Shown: piece after piece, positions 17,558 to 27,601 of the stretch | Layout: each line of letters begins with the position of its first letter | How positions within the stretch are numbered: the stretch's first letter is position 1 | Made by a program: the position numbers and the translations under genes | Notes under the pieces: model-generated | What the model was told of the DNA's origin: nothing | The model's database searches: none | Seen by the model: only the letters and a program-made list of their open reading frames with translations | Assembly (NCBI RefSeq): GCF_012910715.1 | Contig: NZ_JABBHF010000002.1 | Location: forward strand, 439,001-503,000 | Length of the DNA: 64,000 nucleotides | Direction: 5' to 3' | From: Flavivirga algicola | Lineage (GTDB): Bacteria > Bacteroidota > Bacteroidia > Flavobacteriales > Flavobacteriaceae

Positions 17558-19696
17558 TTAATCTTCTAATGTAAATTTCAAACTCAATTCACAATCACTA
17601 CTGCCTCCTACCCACAAATCGTATGCTCCAGCCTCAGTTGTGTATTTATTATCTAAATTATAAAACTCAAAATCTGAAGCTGATATTTTAAAAGTAACTG
17701 TTTGAGTTGCTCCTGCTTTTATTGTTAGCTTAGAAAACTTAACTAATTCCTTTTTAGGACGCGTTATACTGGCCACTTTATCATGAATATAAAGTTGCAC
17801 AATCTCTTTCCCTTCTCTTTTCCCTGTATTAGTGACATCGACACTCACAGTAATAGTTCTTTCTTTGCCTAAAGTATTAGATGATAATTTAAGATTAGAA
17901 TATTTAAAACTAGTATAACTTAACCCAAACCCAAATTCAAATAAGGGGTTAGCATCTATATTTTTATATTTATTCTCTCTTGGTCTTCCGCTAATTCTAT
18001 CGGAATAAAACACAGGAATTTGTCCATTTGTCTTAGGAAATGAGCAGGTTAGTTTCCCACTCGGGTTCACATCACCAAATAAAACATCAGCTACTGCATT
18101 ACCAGCTTCTGTACCTGGGTGCCACGCAATTAAAATAGCATCAGCGTAATCCATGATTGGTGTTAACACCCATGGGCGCCCATTAAAAATAACAACGACT
18201 ACTTTTTTTCCTTTGGCTTTTGCTTCTTTAACTAATTCAATTTGAGATTTAGGAATCGTTACATCAGTAATACAATTCGATTCTCCAAAGTTCCCTCCAG
18301 ATTCACCCAAACATATCAATACCGTTTTATCGTAGTTACGGGCTAAAGACCCATGAATAATTTCAAGTTTACTATCGGTTTTATTTCTAATACCTTCTTC
18401 AACGGTTACAACATTATTGTCATCAGCATTACCAATCCACCAACCTAGCATGTCCTTACTGTTAACAAATGGTCCTTCAACAATTAACCTCCTCATATTT
18501 TTAGACAACGGTAAAATCCCATTATTCTTTAATAATACCATAGATTCTGCGCCAGCTTTTCTCGCCAATTCTCTATTCGCTTGCGTAAGTTGTACTTTAT
18601 CAGATTTTTTATCGTCTATATAAGGGTTATCAAATAAACCCAGTCTATACTTTATTCGTAATACTCTTCTAACAGCCTCATCTATAACCGCTATTTTAAC
18701 CTTGCCTACTTTTACAGATGTTATAAGGTTTTTGAAAGTATCGCTTCGCATCTCCATATCCAAACCTGCATTAATGGCTTTTTCGGCCGATTCTTTATCG
18801 TTTCCAGAAATGCCATGATTTTTCAATTCTAATACGGCATCCCAGTCACTCAATGTAAAGCCATCAAACCCCCATTGTTCTTTTAAAACTTCCTGCATGG
18901 TAAACCTATTAGCTGATGCTGGAACGCCAGAAATATCGTTAAACGCAGTCATTACAGAGACAGCACCTGCATCTACAGCGCTTTTAAAGGGCGGCAAATA
19001 GGTGTTTAATAGTGTATTTTTAGATATTTCTGTGAACTGTTTATCACGACCTCCCATAGATAGTCCATAGCCTACAAAATGTTTTACACAGGAGCCTATG
19101 TTTTCATGACTACTTAAGTCATCACCTTGATATCCTAAAACTGTAGCCTTACCAAAGGCTGCGTTTAAAAGCACATCTTCACCATAACATTCTGAAATTC
19201 TCCCCCAACGTGGATCACGAGACACATCTACCATTGGGCTAAACGTCATATCAATTCCATAATACCTAGCTTCTTTGGCCGCCATAGATGCTACGTCTTT
19301 TGCTAAATCTAAATCCCAAGAGGCAGACAGTCCAAGTGAAATAGGATATATTGTTGAAAAGCCATGAATGACATCATAGGTAAATAGAATAGGAATCCCT
19401 AATCTGGATTTCTCTACAGCTATTTTTTGCAAACGATTTCTTTCTGAGGGTGTATAATGCCTTTTATTAAAACTGCAAAAAGACCCCACTTCTCCCGCTG
19501 CAATTTTTTCTCCTACTTCTTTAGTGTGTTCATCTAAAACTGGTTGAGATAATTGCCCTATTTTTTCTTCAAGGGTCATTTTCTTTATAAGTGTTGTGAT
19601 GTTATTCTCAATAGTAAGATCTGCTTTTTGTCCAAAGATATTTATTGACATAAATAAACATAAACTCAAGAACAATGTCATTGCATTCTTTATCAT
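17558..19696 (-). CDS. GH3 family exo-beta-glycosidase
   Basis: The protein has 712 residues and a signal peptide (cleavage near FGQ23). It shows the GH3 N-terminal barrel (about 30-350) with DPRWGRISECYGED (161-174) and KHFVGYG (205-211). The nucleophile is Asp284 in TLSDWDAV. An alpha/beta sandwich follows (about 380-570), with LLKNNGILPL and HPGTEAGNAVADVLFG. A C-terminal fibronectin-III-like domain (about 630-705) completes the fold. GH3 enzymes of this type cleave beta-linked glucose, xylose or galactose from non-reducing ends. The specificity cannot be read, but in this locus a beta-galactosidic or glucosidic side-group is likely. It lies in a run of short gaps between the 685-residue propeller protein and GH29. 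Confidence 0.92.
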   Translation of the reverse strand: MIKNAMTLFLSLCLFMSINIFGQKADLTIENNITTLIKKMTLEEKIGQLSQPVLDEHTKEVGEKIAAGEVGSFCSFNKRHYTPSERNRLQKIAVEKSRLGIPILFTYDVIHGFSTIYPISLGLSASWDLDLAKDVASMAAKEARYYGIDMTFSPMVDVSRDPRWGRISECYGEDVLLNAAFGKATVLGYQGDDLSSHENIGSCVKHFVGYGLSMGGRDKQFTEISKNTLLNTYLPPFKSAVDAGAVSVMTAFNDISGVPASANRFTMQEVLKEQWGFDGFTLSDWDAVLELKNHGISGNDKESAEKAINAGLDMEMRSDTFKNLITSVKVGKVKIAVIDEAVRRVLRIKYRLGLFDNPYIDDKKSDKVQLTQANRELARKAGAESMVLLKNNGILPLSKNMRRLIVEGPFVNSKDMLGWWIGNADDNNVVTVEEGIRNKTDSKLEIIHGSLARNYDKTVLICLGESGGNFGESNCITDVTIPKSQIELVKEAKAKGKKVVVVIFNGRPWVLTPIMDYADAILIAWHPGTEAGNAVADVLFGDVNPSGKLTCSFPKTNGQIPVFYSDRISGRPRENKYKNIDANPLFEFGFGLSYTSFKYSNLKLSSNTLGKERTITVSVDVTNTGKREGKEIVQLYIHDKVASITRPKKELVKFSKLTIKAGATQTVTFKISASDFEFYNLDNKYTTEAGAYDLWVGGSSDCELSLKFTLED

Positions 19697-19715
19697 TCTA
19701 TTCTATAATAAATTA

Positions 19716-21773
19716 TTATTTTTCTACAAATACTTTTTTGAAGGATGCCTGCACATGTTCGCTGTCATGAAAGTGCATAGGAACTGCCTTTATAACAAAC
19801 CAATAAGTAGCATTAGGATCTAATTTAGACCCTGCATTGTAAGTGAGTTTTCTAATCCCGTTTTTCCAAAAGCGCTGACGTAAAACCTTGTATTTTTGAT
19901 GTGTTTGTACATTTTCTAGTTCTACCCATACATCTAGCGTTTTTACAGACTCTAATTCTACTTCAAAATCTATAATTCCCGAAGAAGGAATGGTATCTGG
20001 AAATGTATGGGATACAATACCATCATGTAAAGGCTCACCATAATTATGAACATCTATATCCTTAAATCTGGATAGACTTGAAACAGACTCTTGTTTTGAT
20101 GTAGAAACCATCCCTACATAAAATGACTCCCCAAAATCTGAAGTCATATCACCTATTTTAGTCCAATTGAGTCGGTTACTCGATGATATGTATGTCGTTA
20201 TAATATGGTCTCTTTTTTCTAACCTCAACCAATAAGGTGCTTCTATATCTAATGTCTTTACAATTTCTGAACTTACGCCATCTTGTGCTCTATATTCTAA
20301 TTTAAAACCTTCATCTTTATCAATCGAAGCCATTATATAAGAGGCATCTTCATTAAGACTACTTCTAAACATTAAACCAGATTTAACAGCTTGACTTGAA
20401 ATATCGTGTGATAATACCATCACTTTGGCAGAAACATCTCCAGTCATTTTTTGATGGACAAACCTGAAAGCATCCTTAGTGCCTTCCAGATTATTCCCAG
20501 CACTCTTTATACGGATTGTATTTACTATCTCATCATAACCCGTATTTCCTTTTAATGTAGGATTTCCTATATCTGCAGATTGCCATGGTTTAGGAGGTAA
20601 TGTGTTATCTGATATCTTATTTTCTTCATTTACAATAGACCTGATATGTTTTCTAAAGCCTTCTCCGTCAAAAGGCACCACGATAATTTTACTGGCATTT
20701 TCATCATTAGCAGCATCTTGCCCTTTATGTACATCAATCACCGAAAAATTAAATGCTTTTACCATATTGTCTTCCGTGTATACTGTAGGTCTTTGTACTG
20801 TAAACCAATCTTCTATGATACCATCTTTATGCCTAAAGACACCTGCACCTCTTTCAAAGGCTTTTCCCCTATTTTTCCAATTATGAATACCATCTTCTGA
20901 TGTTAAATGATATGTAGTATCGCCGCCGCCATAATGATTCACTACTATGTGATATAAACTATCACTATACCAAACGGTTGGATCTTCCATTTTGAATTGT
21001 GGCAACCCCTTTACGTTTAACCAAGCCTTATCTGATAACATTTTATAAGGACCTAAAATGCCATCATCACTTATCATTGCTACACAATGGCGGGCTATCA
21101 TCATATACCTGTCATCGGGTCTTAAAATAATCATCACATTTGCCAAATTACCAACGCCACCACCTCTTAGAGCACCATCATCTAACTCATTGTAACGCCC
21201 CCAACCTGGATAATACCCATTGGGGTCTATTTTGAAATCGCCCAATAATTCGAATGGTCCATAAGGCGTATCAGATACAAAAACCTGACCTGGTACAATC
21301 TCACTAGTCACTAGAGCATATCTATCATCATGCATACGTAACCCTATAACATTGTGCCCTTTACCTTCTTTCCACTGTGGCCATGCTAAACCTAAATCTT
21401 TATAAGGTCCGTATAGATTATCACTTACTGCATGTATTCCTTTGGAATCCTTAGTCCAACCAACACCGTGGTGAAATGCTTGCGACCATCTACTGGCATA
21501 CATATGATATTTTCCTTCATCATCTTTAACAATCTTGCCATCCCAATAACACCAGTTTTTTAAAGTGGCATCTTCTAAACCATTGGCAGTATCTCTCGGT
21601 ATTACCGCCATATCTCCCCATATATTTTCTTTTACCAAGGGAGCTTGTTGCTCAAAAGGTTGAAAAAAATCTATGAGTGTTTTCTGCTCTACTATTTTCT
21701 CCTTTAAAGGTTGTTGTTTTTGACATTGAAAAAACAATATTGCCAGAGTACAAATACATATTATGCGGCTCAT
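19716..21773 (-). CDS. Beta-propeller (GH43/GH117-like) + DUF1349-like lipoprotein
   Basis: This 685-residue lipoprotein (Cys17 after FFQ) has an N-terminal five-bladed-propeller-like region (about 45-380). Repeating blade motifs are visible: YWDGKIVKDDEGKYHMYASRW-type at 76-95, YGPYKDLG, YGPFELLG and LGPYKML. Asp78 and Asp264 (MEDPTVWY) sit where GH43-type propellers keep catalytic Asp residues. Residues about 410-595 resemble a DUF1349/concanavalin-like domain, and about 595-685 form a further beta domain. Its close paralogue is the 761-residue protein at 24845-27130. A glycosidase acting on galactan oligosaccharides is likely from fold and context, but I know of no assigned activity. It overlaps no neighbour and sits 25 bp after the second GH42-like gene. 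Confidence 0.8.
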   Translation of the reverse strand: MSRIICICTLAILFFQCQKQQPLKEKIVEQKTLIDFFQPFEQQAPLVKENIWGDMAVIPRDTANGLEDATLKNWCYWDGKIVKDDEGKYHMYASRWSQAFHHGVGWTKDSKGIHAVSDNLYGPYKDLGLAWPQWKEGKGHNVIGLRMHDDRYALVTSEIVPGQVFVSDTPYGPFELLGDFKIDPNGYYPGWGRYNELDDGALRGGGVGNLANVMIILRPDDRYMMIARHCVAMISDDGILGPYKMLSDKAWLNVKGLPQFKMEDPTVWYSDSLYHIVVNHYGGGDTTYHLTSEDGIHNWKNRGKAFERGAGVFRHKDGIIEDWFTVQRPTVYTEDNMVKAFNFSVIDVHKGQDAANDENASKIIVVPFDGEGFRKHIRSIVNEENKISDNTLPPKPWQSADIGNPTLKGNTGYDEIVNTIRIKSAGNNLEGTKDAFRFVHQKMTGDVSAKVMVLSHDISSQAVKSGLMFRSSLNEDASYIMASIDKDEGFKLEYRAQDGVSSEIVKTLDIEAPYWLRLEKRDHIITTYISSSNRLNWTKIGDMTSDFGESFYVGMVSTSKQESVSSLSRFKDIDVHNYGEPLHDGIVSHTFPDTIPSSGIIDFEVELESVKTLDVWVELENVQTHQKYKVLRQRFWKNGIRKLTYNAGSKLDPNATYWFVIKAVPMHFHDSEHVQASFKKVFVEK

Positions 21774-21798
21774 AAAAGTAAGTTCTTATAAGTTATAT

Positions 21799-24700
21799 TT
21801 AGTTTTTAACTAATTTAAATGATTTCACCTCATCTTTCAAAACAACATTAACTACATAAATACCTGTCGGTAATTCATCCAAATGACTAATGTTTATTTC
21901 ATACATATTACCTTTTTTTACACTAGATGTATTTAGGTTTTGAACACGTTTCCCTAAAATATTAAACATGCTTATTTCTGGTGATGCCACATTTTCTTCT
22001 GCATTTACCCTTAAAGTCACTTCACTGCTGAAAGGATTTGGATATATCTCATCTATTATAGCCATTTGCTTAGATACAACACCTTCACAAGCTACTTCAG
22101 ATTTTACTTCTACATTATCACCTTGCCTTGCAGATACTGCAAATGATGTTCTTGATGTTTCCATAACTTCTTCACCATTTACCAACACATGAAATGGTGC
22201 GGTTCCTTTTGAAATGTCTATGGCAACTCTATCTGTAGCTGATTTAATTGAAGAAATCTTTGCTGTAAGTTCTTCTCCTTCTTCAACCGTTAAGTTAAAA
22301 CATTGTTCTACATTAGAATCTGTATTTAGAATACATAACTCATAGGCGCCCGGAGTTAAATTTTCTATCGTTGTATCTTTGATAAAGTCGTAGTCTGTAC
22401 CATTTATAGTTGCTGTATAGTTACCAGCATCTCTTGCTGTAATTTCTACAGTCCCGTTATTTTTATCAGGACATGTTTCTCCATTAACCTTTAGCGTATA
22501 GCTATCATCTCCTTTATGAAATTTGGCTACATCAAGAAGTAACACATCTTCTGGTTTCATTACAAATCCGTTTTCTAAATCTGTACCATTTACCATATTT
22601 TTTAATGCCAATTTTGGATTTCCTGGTAATGAAAGATTAACAGTAGCATCTGTTAACCCCATATTTATTAATGCTATTACTTTTCTTCCGTCATTCATTT
22701 GTACAGCTCTGTGCATTACGCCTTGAAAACCGTCTCCCTGCGTATTGGTTTCAACGGCATTAACAACTGGATAAATGCCTAAACCCTGTACCTCTGAAAT
22801 AGCTATTGAAGCCAAATTAGCTGTATCTACAACAGATAACTTACCACTACCCGCTGTTAATTGACCACTAAGATTTCTTCCATATTCGTCTTCAATGATA
22901 CTGCCGCTATCCATGATTACAGTACCTCCATTATTTAAATAGGTTTGTAAAGCATTGAACTCATCTACAGTGACTCTTGGGGTATTTCTTATCACTACAA
23001 TTTTCCAGTCTTTATTATCATGGGTTTCAAGAATGTTTGCTGTAGCAAACCCAATTTTGTAACCATTAAAGAATAAGTCTTCATATATTAACTGAATTTC
23101 CCCTTCCATATAATCTTCATCATTAATTGCTGATGTTTCTGAATAAAACACTCTGATATGTCTTTCCATATCCTGAAGTTTAGACATCTCTTCTCCATGA
23201 GCCGTCATTTCCAACATTGCTAAATGTGTGGTATTAAGTGTTTGCGGCATCATGTCTACATAGGCTACACCCCCTGATCTTAAAACTCCAACCGAATTTC
23301 TTCCCCACTCCCAGCTATTCACAATATCCATACCCTGAATAACAGCAAACCAATGTACTGCATTCAGATAAGAAGGTTCCAAAAATAAATTCCTGAATCT
23401 TCCCCACCCCGTAAAACCAGATTCTGAATTATAGTTAATGGCATTTGGCAAAATAGAAGATAAAAAATCATAGGTCATAGCTGTATTTCTCCACTCTAAT
23501 GCATATTTATCCATCCAATAATCTGATACCGATGCTCCATCCCATGCCTCAGAGTTTGCAGAGTTTGCATCATTTCCAATGATGGTACTTGCTCTAGTTA
23601 AATGCTCAAAATCTAAACCAGTTGTACGTCTTCCTTGAGACCACATAGTGGGTATTAATTTTAAATGGGTTTTGGCATTAGGGTCATGTGTTTTTATGGA
23701 GGCTATTAAAAAATCATACCATTCATTAACGCGTTCCTGATTAAAACGTACCAAATCATACCATCTTGGTGTACCTTCAGTGGTAAGGTTAGAAATTGGT
23801 GTTTGAAACGTATTTCCTGCTTCTGCAAAATCTGCAAAGTTTGTTCCCCATAGTGCATTTAATGCTGCTACATCTCCGTGTTTATTATTTAACCAGGTTC
23901 CAAATTTTTCTTGAGTAAAAGGTGTTGGATCTACTACGGCCCATGTACCATTAATATTCCAGTGAGGTTCATTCGTTAATAAATACCCCAATTTACTGTG
24001 GTTCCCTTCTTTCATCAGTGGTACCACCAATCTGAAAAAATCTGCATGAAACTCCCTGGCTTTAGGGTGATCTATATCGAACCCTGTATGTAAACTAAAA
24101 CCATCTTCTATCTCTGGATAGTCGTTTTTAATATAATCTGGTACCGCTACATTTCTTTGTGCCAAAAAGCCTAATCCAAAATCTCCAGGTTGTGGGAATC
24201 CTTCTAAAACACTTTTAGTTAATGCTTTTAAAACGATTTCATCTTGAGCATTCTTTTCCATATCTGCTGGACGTATAAAAGCACCTCCTATACTTCCAAA
24301 GTATTCTTTTAAATTTATACTACCTGCACTTTCTGGCTTAAATACCCAATCTGCCAGGAAAACAGGATTCCCATCTTGTTCTATACGTGTTCCGTTTACA
24401 TCTAATTTGGTATAATCTGGATTAAAAGTTGGTTCTCTAACAATTTCCCCAGAAATTACTTTAGTAAGCATCTCTATTCCTAAATCCAGAAGTTTGACTA
24501 CTTCTCCCCGTTCAAATTCAGGAAGCAACTCAGCTAATTCTCGATCGGTATAATCGTCACTAACTTCTTTAGGTAAAGCGAGCTGACTTGCAAAGATGGT
24601 TTCATTATAATCGATACTATTTTCATCTCTATCTGCATAATACAAAAACACCTCTGCCACCCTGACACTCATTTTTTCTCTTGTAGCATCAAACCCTTGA

Positions 24701-24837
24701 TTTTCGGCGGAAGTAATTAATGTGTTAAGCTCGTCTATTTTATTTAGTGCTGTTTCTTTGGTTGTTTGTGCAAAACCTGTAGTTGTTATTAACAATACTA
24801 ATATTGTTCTTAAAATGTAGTTTTTAATAAATTCCAT
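21799..24837 (-). CDS. GH42-like beta-galactosidase with T9SS tail
   Basis: This is a 1012-residue paralogue of the GH42-like protein at 11713-14019. It has a signal peptide (cleavage near GFAQ24), the same N-terminal helical domain (about 28-135), and a barrel with Glu290 in LLTNEPHW as acid/base and Glu472 in NYNSESGF as nucleophile. A trimerisation-type Rossmann domain (about 565-655) follows. It adds about 240 residues: beta domains (about 740-925, with cysteines in ETCPDKN, LCILN and QCFNL) and a T9SS sorting domain (about 926-1012, IDEIYPNPFSSEV to YVVNVVLKDEVKSFKLVKN). It should therefore work outside the cell, unlike its shorter paralogue. Substrate is inferred as a beta-galactoside of a red-algal galactan; GH167 is an alternative placement. 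Confidence 0.86.
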   Translation of the reverse strand: MEFIKNYILRTILVLLITTTGFAQTTKETALNKIDELNTLITSAENQGFDATREKMSVRVAEVFLYYADRDENSIDYNETIFASQLALPKEVSDDYTDRELAELLPEFERGEVVKLLDLGIEMLTKVISGEIVREPTFNPDYTKLDVNGTRIEQDGNPVFLADWVFKPESAGSINLKEYFGSIGGAFIRPADMEKNAQDEIVLKALTKSVLEGFPQPGDFGLGFLAQRNVAVPDYIKNDYPEIEDGFSLHTGFDIDHPKAREFHADFFRLVVPLMKEGNHSKLGYLLTNEPHWNINGTWAVVDPTPFTQEKFGTWLNNKHGDVAALNALWGTNFADFAEAGNTFQTPISNLTTEGTPRWYDLVRFNQERVNEWYDFLIASIKTHDPNAKTHLKLIPTMWSQGRRTTGLDFEHLTRASTIIGNDANSANSEAWDGASVSDYWMDKYALEWRNTAMTYDFLSSILPNAINYNSESGFTGWGRFRNLFLEPSYLNAVHWFAVIQGMDIVNSWEWGRNSVGVLRSGGVAYVDMMPQTLNTTHLAMLEMTAHGEEMSKLQDMERHIRVFYSETSAINDEDYMEGEIQLIYEDLFFNGYKIGFATANILETHDNKDWKIVVIRNTPRVTVDEFNALQTYLNNGGTVIMDSGSIIEDEYGRNLSGQLTAGSGKLSVVDTANLASIAISEVQGLGIYPVVNAVETNTQGDGFQGVMHRAVQMNDGRKVIALINMGLTDATVNLSLPGNPKLALKNMVNGTDLENGFVMKPEDVLLLDVAKFHKGDDSYTLKVNGETCPDKNNGTVEITARDAGNYTATINGTDYDFIKDTTIENLTPGAYELCILNTDSNVEQCFNLTVEEGEELTAKISSIKSATDRVAIDISKGTAPFHVLVNGEEVMETSRTSFAVSARQGDNVEVKSEVACEGVVSKQMAIIDEIYPNPFSSEVTLRVNAEENVASPEISMFNILGKRVQNLNTSSVKKGNMYEINISHLDELPTGIYVVNVVLKDEVKSFKLVKN

Positions 24838-24844
24838 AGCTTTC

Positions 24845-27130
24845 TTATTGTATTATTATTTTGCATTTAGATTGTATGCCTTCTGAATTTTTAACTTGTA
24901 TTGTGGTCTTTCCTTTTTTTAGTGCATATACCTTACCCAGAACCTGATCCACTTCTGCTATTTTATTATTCTCTGTGGACCAGAACAGCTTTTTAGACCA
25001 TGCTTTTTCTGGATGAATTTCTGCACTTAATTGATATATTTCACCAACATTCAGTGTGACTACTGTATCAGATAATTTTATGTTTTTTACACTTATATAA
25101 GGACGTTCTAATTCGGCTTCTTTTAACGTGCTTTGTATAGCGCTTTTCCAGTCTTTATCCTTTGGTATTAAAGACAAGTTGAATCTGTAGGCATCATTAG
25201 TAGTAAGTGCTCTATCGGGCTCATAATCAAACTCTATAAAACCATAACCTTTCACCAATTTGTTTACCGAATTATATCCGTTCCATGTGGTGGTATTCTG
25301 CATACCCAGAGACAATTTTCTTTCTTCAGCACATTCATATTCTATCCTGACTTTAACCTTTTGAGATTGTGGTATACTATCTGGTAAATTATGGGCATAT
25401 ATATGGTCTGTTTTGGGTTGTCCTAACTCATGTACATCTACATCTTTAAAACGTGCCAAATTCAAGTTCTCCATGTTTAAAGAAGATGCCGCAACCCCAA
25501 CATAAAAAGCTTCATCTAAATCTATGATTGTCTCATCAATTTTTTCCCAGTTAAACTTATTTGTTTGTGATATGTATGTGGTTACTCTATTCTCTTTTTT
25601 AACCATTCTTAACCAATATGGTGCTACCAGTTTTTTAGAAACGATCTCTTTGGCAGTTTTACCTGTTCTTCTTTCTAAACTGAAGCCCTTATTTTTCTCA
25701 ATACAGGCACTTAAGAATTTTGATTTTGGTTTTAAGCTCTGACGGAACATTAAACCTGCTTTAATAACTTCTGATGTAATATCTTGTGACATCACTAACG
25801 TACTTGCCATAACATCTCCAGACATTTTTTTGTAGACATATCTGAAGGCATCAGATTTATTATTAAATGCATTACCTGAAGCTTTTATTCTTAAGGTATT
25901 AAATTCTTTGCTATAACCAGTGTTACCTATTATTTTAGAATTTCCTATGTCTACAGATGTCCATCCTGAAGGCGCTGGTGTTGCGTCTGCTGCGGCATGT
26001 TCTTCAGCTACAACACCTTTTATATATTTTTCAAAGCCGTCACTATCAAAAGGCACTACAATAACTTTACTTCCATGGTTGTCATTACCGCCGTCTTTTC
26101 CTTTATGCACATCTATTACAGAAAAATTGAAATGACTTATTTTATTATCTTCTACATATACCGTTGGACGTTGTACTGTAAACCATTCGTCTACATCACC
26201 ATTTGTATATCTAAAAATCCTGGAATCGTGTTCAAAGGCAATACCTCTGTTTTTCCAATTATGAATCCCATCTTCTGAAGTTAAATGATATGTTTCGTCA
26301 CTCTGCATATAATGGTTTACTACAACATGGTACAAACCATCGCTATACCAGATTGTTGGATCTTCCATATATTTTTGAGGCACTCCTGGTAAGTCTCTCC
26401 AAACAGCTTCTCCCATAACTTTGTAAGGCCCTAAGATGCCATGATCACTAATTAATGGCGCACACCAACGTGCCATTATCATATAACGATTATCGGGTCT
26501 TCTAATAATCATTACATTAGCCATTCTGTGAGGTGGTTTGTTGTATCTGGTTAATCCTCTTCTATACCCATTTAAATCGGTAGTGAGTTCACCGTAAAAC
26601 TCAAATGGTCCATACGGGCTATCTGAAACGAACACCTCTCCATTGGTAATTTCACTGGTGACCATAGCATATCTACCATCGTGCATTTTTAGACCTATAG
26701 TATTATGCGCTCTACCTTCCCACCAATATGACCAAGTCATACCAAGATCTTTGTAAGGCCCCATGGCTTTATTTGCCACAGCATGCATTGCTTTAGAGTT
26801 TTTTCTCCATCCATCACTATGATGATTTTTTTGATCCCATCTACTGGCATACATATGGTACTTTCCTTCATCATCTTTAACAATGCTACCATCCCAATAA
26901 CACCAATACTTCATACTGGCATCTTCCAGCCCATTTGCAGTATCTCTTGGCATTAAAGACGCATCTCCCCAGGTATCTCCAAATTTTACCAAAGCAGATT
27001 GTGGCTCCATCGGTAAAAAGAAATCTTTAAGTGTTTTTTCTTGTGCAATTAGCCCGCACATTGAAAAGAAAAATATGGCTAGAAAGAAGTGATATTTAAC
27101 GAATTTTATTTTTGAGGTATATGTTGCCAT
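24845..27130 (-). CDS. Beta-propeller (GH43/GH117-like) + DUF1349-like + BIG2 protein
   Basis: The 761-residue product has a signal peptide (hydrophobic 14-27, LIAQ) rather than a lipobox. The propeller and DUF1349-like parts align throughout with the 685-residue protein at 19716-21773: LEDASMKYWCYWDGS, KYHMYASRW, HNTIGLKMHDGRYAMVTSE, YMEDPTIWYSDGLYH and FTVQRPTVYVEDN. About residue 685 onward is a bacterial Ig-like BIG2 domain (SDTVVTLNVGEIYQLSA, KKGKTTIQVKN) that the paralogue lacks. The Asp of YWDG and that of MEDP are conserved as candidate catalytic residues. Function is probably exo-hydrolysis in the periplasm or at the surface, not established. It is the first gene of its run, with an 18-bp dyad just upstream of the start. 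Confidence 0.8.
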   Translation of the reverse strand: MATYTSKIKFVKYHFFLAIFFFSMCGLIAQEKTLKDFFLPMEPQSALVKFGDTWGDASLMPRDTANGLEDASMKYWCYWDGSIVKDDEGKYHMYASRWDQKNHHSDGWRKNSKAMHAVANKAMGPYKDLGMTWSYWWEGRAHNTIGLKMHDGRYAMVTSEITNGEVFVSDSPYGPFEFYGELTTDLNGYRRGLTRYNKPPHRMANVMIIRRPDNRYMIMARWCAPLISDHGILGPYKVMGEAVWRDLPGVPQKYMEDPTIWYSDGLYHVVVNHYMQSDETYHLTSEDGIHNWKNRGIAFEHDSRIFRYTNGDVDEWFTVQRPTVYVEDNKISHFNFSVIDVHKGKDGGNDNHGSKVIVVPFDSDGFEKYIKGVVAEEHAAADATPAPSGWTSVDIGNSKIIGNTGYSKEFNTLRIKASGNAFNNKSDAFRYVYKKMSGDVMASTLVMSQDITSEVIKAGLMFRQSLKPKSKFLSACIEKNKGFSLERRTGKTAKEIVSKKLVAPYWLRMVKKENRVTTYISQTNKFNWEKIDETIIDLDEAFYVGVAASSLNMENLNLARFKDVDVHELGQPKTDHIYAHNLPDSIPQSQKVKVRIEYECAEERKLSLGMQNTTTWNGYNSVNKLVKGYGFIEFDYEPDRALTTNDAYRFNLSLIPKDKDWKSAIQSTLKEAELERPYISVKNIKLSDTVVTLNVGEIYQLSAEIHPEKAWSKKLFWSTENNKIAEVDQVLGKVYALKKGKTTIQVKNSEGIQSKCKIIIQ

Positions 27131-27150
27131 TATTAATTAACCGATTAAAT

Positions 27151-27168
27151 ATAGTGTTGCAATACTAT
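27151..27168. promoter_or_regulatory. 18-bp operator-like dyad upstream of the 761-residue gene
   Basis: ATAGTGTTGCAATACTAT is a palindrome with one mismatched pair, centred 30 bp before the start codon at 27130 on the minus strand. Its position fits a regulator-binding site for the gene run 27130 to 16039. It does not resemble the LacI-type operators at 41 and 54.9 kb, so a different regulator would be involved. No protein is assigned. Confidence 0.35.
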
Positions 27169-27287
27169 TAGGTATGCAAAATATTTAATAAGCTATCAAA
27201 TGGTGTCTACCATAATAATTTAATTGGGTCTGAGAATAATTTCAACAATAAACACTGATAATCAAATAATTACAAATAACAAAAAGA

Positions 27288-27450
27288 TTACTTTAATAGC
27301 CTATTCTTCCAGTCTGTTAAAATCTCTTCATCTGAAGCCGTTGGAGATAATTCTGGTTTTTGCTTTTTAAGTGAATTGATGCAAGTAATATTTCCCAAAT
27401 ATTTTTCCTATTCAACAATAGCCAAACATTTTTCTATGCATAACTTAATT
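27288..27450 (-). pseudogene. C-terminal fossil of a CSTSR-type sulfatase
   Basis: On the minus strand the last 31 codons read through to a stop at 27288-27290. They contain INSLKKQKPELSP followed by EEILTDW, and 22 of 30 residues equal the C-terminus of the intact sulfatase at 56415-57884. Upstream, GKYY matches KYYINSL of the same protein but is separated by a TTGC insertion that breaks the frame, and weaker nucleotide similarity continues to about 27450. No core of the gene remains before the GH117 stop at 27602. This is a deleted sulfatase gene; the right limit is approximate. The rest of the 470-bp gap (27131-27287 and 27451-27601) holds no gene I can support. Confidence 0.8.
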
Positions 27451-27601
27451 GTATTAACTCACCAATATATGGGGTTTAATTCTCTTCTTGAATTATCCAC
27501 ATTTATTCAAATAATATTTGATCTTATATTTTGATTTCCACATAAAAACAAAGTGAATAGTATTTAAGAAAGAAAACTTTAGCTCCCTATTTCTTAAACT
27601 A

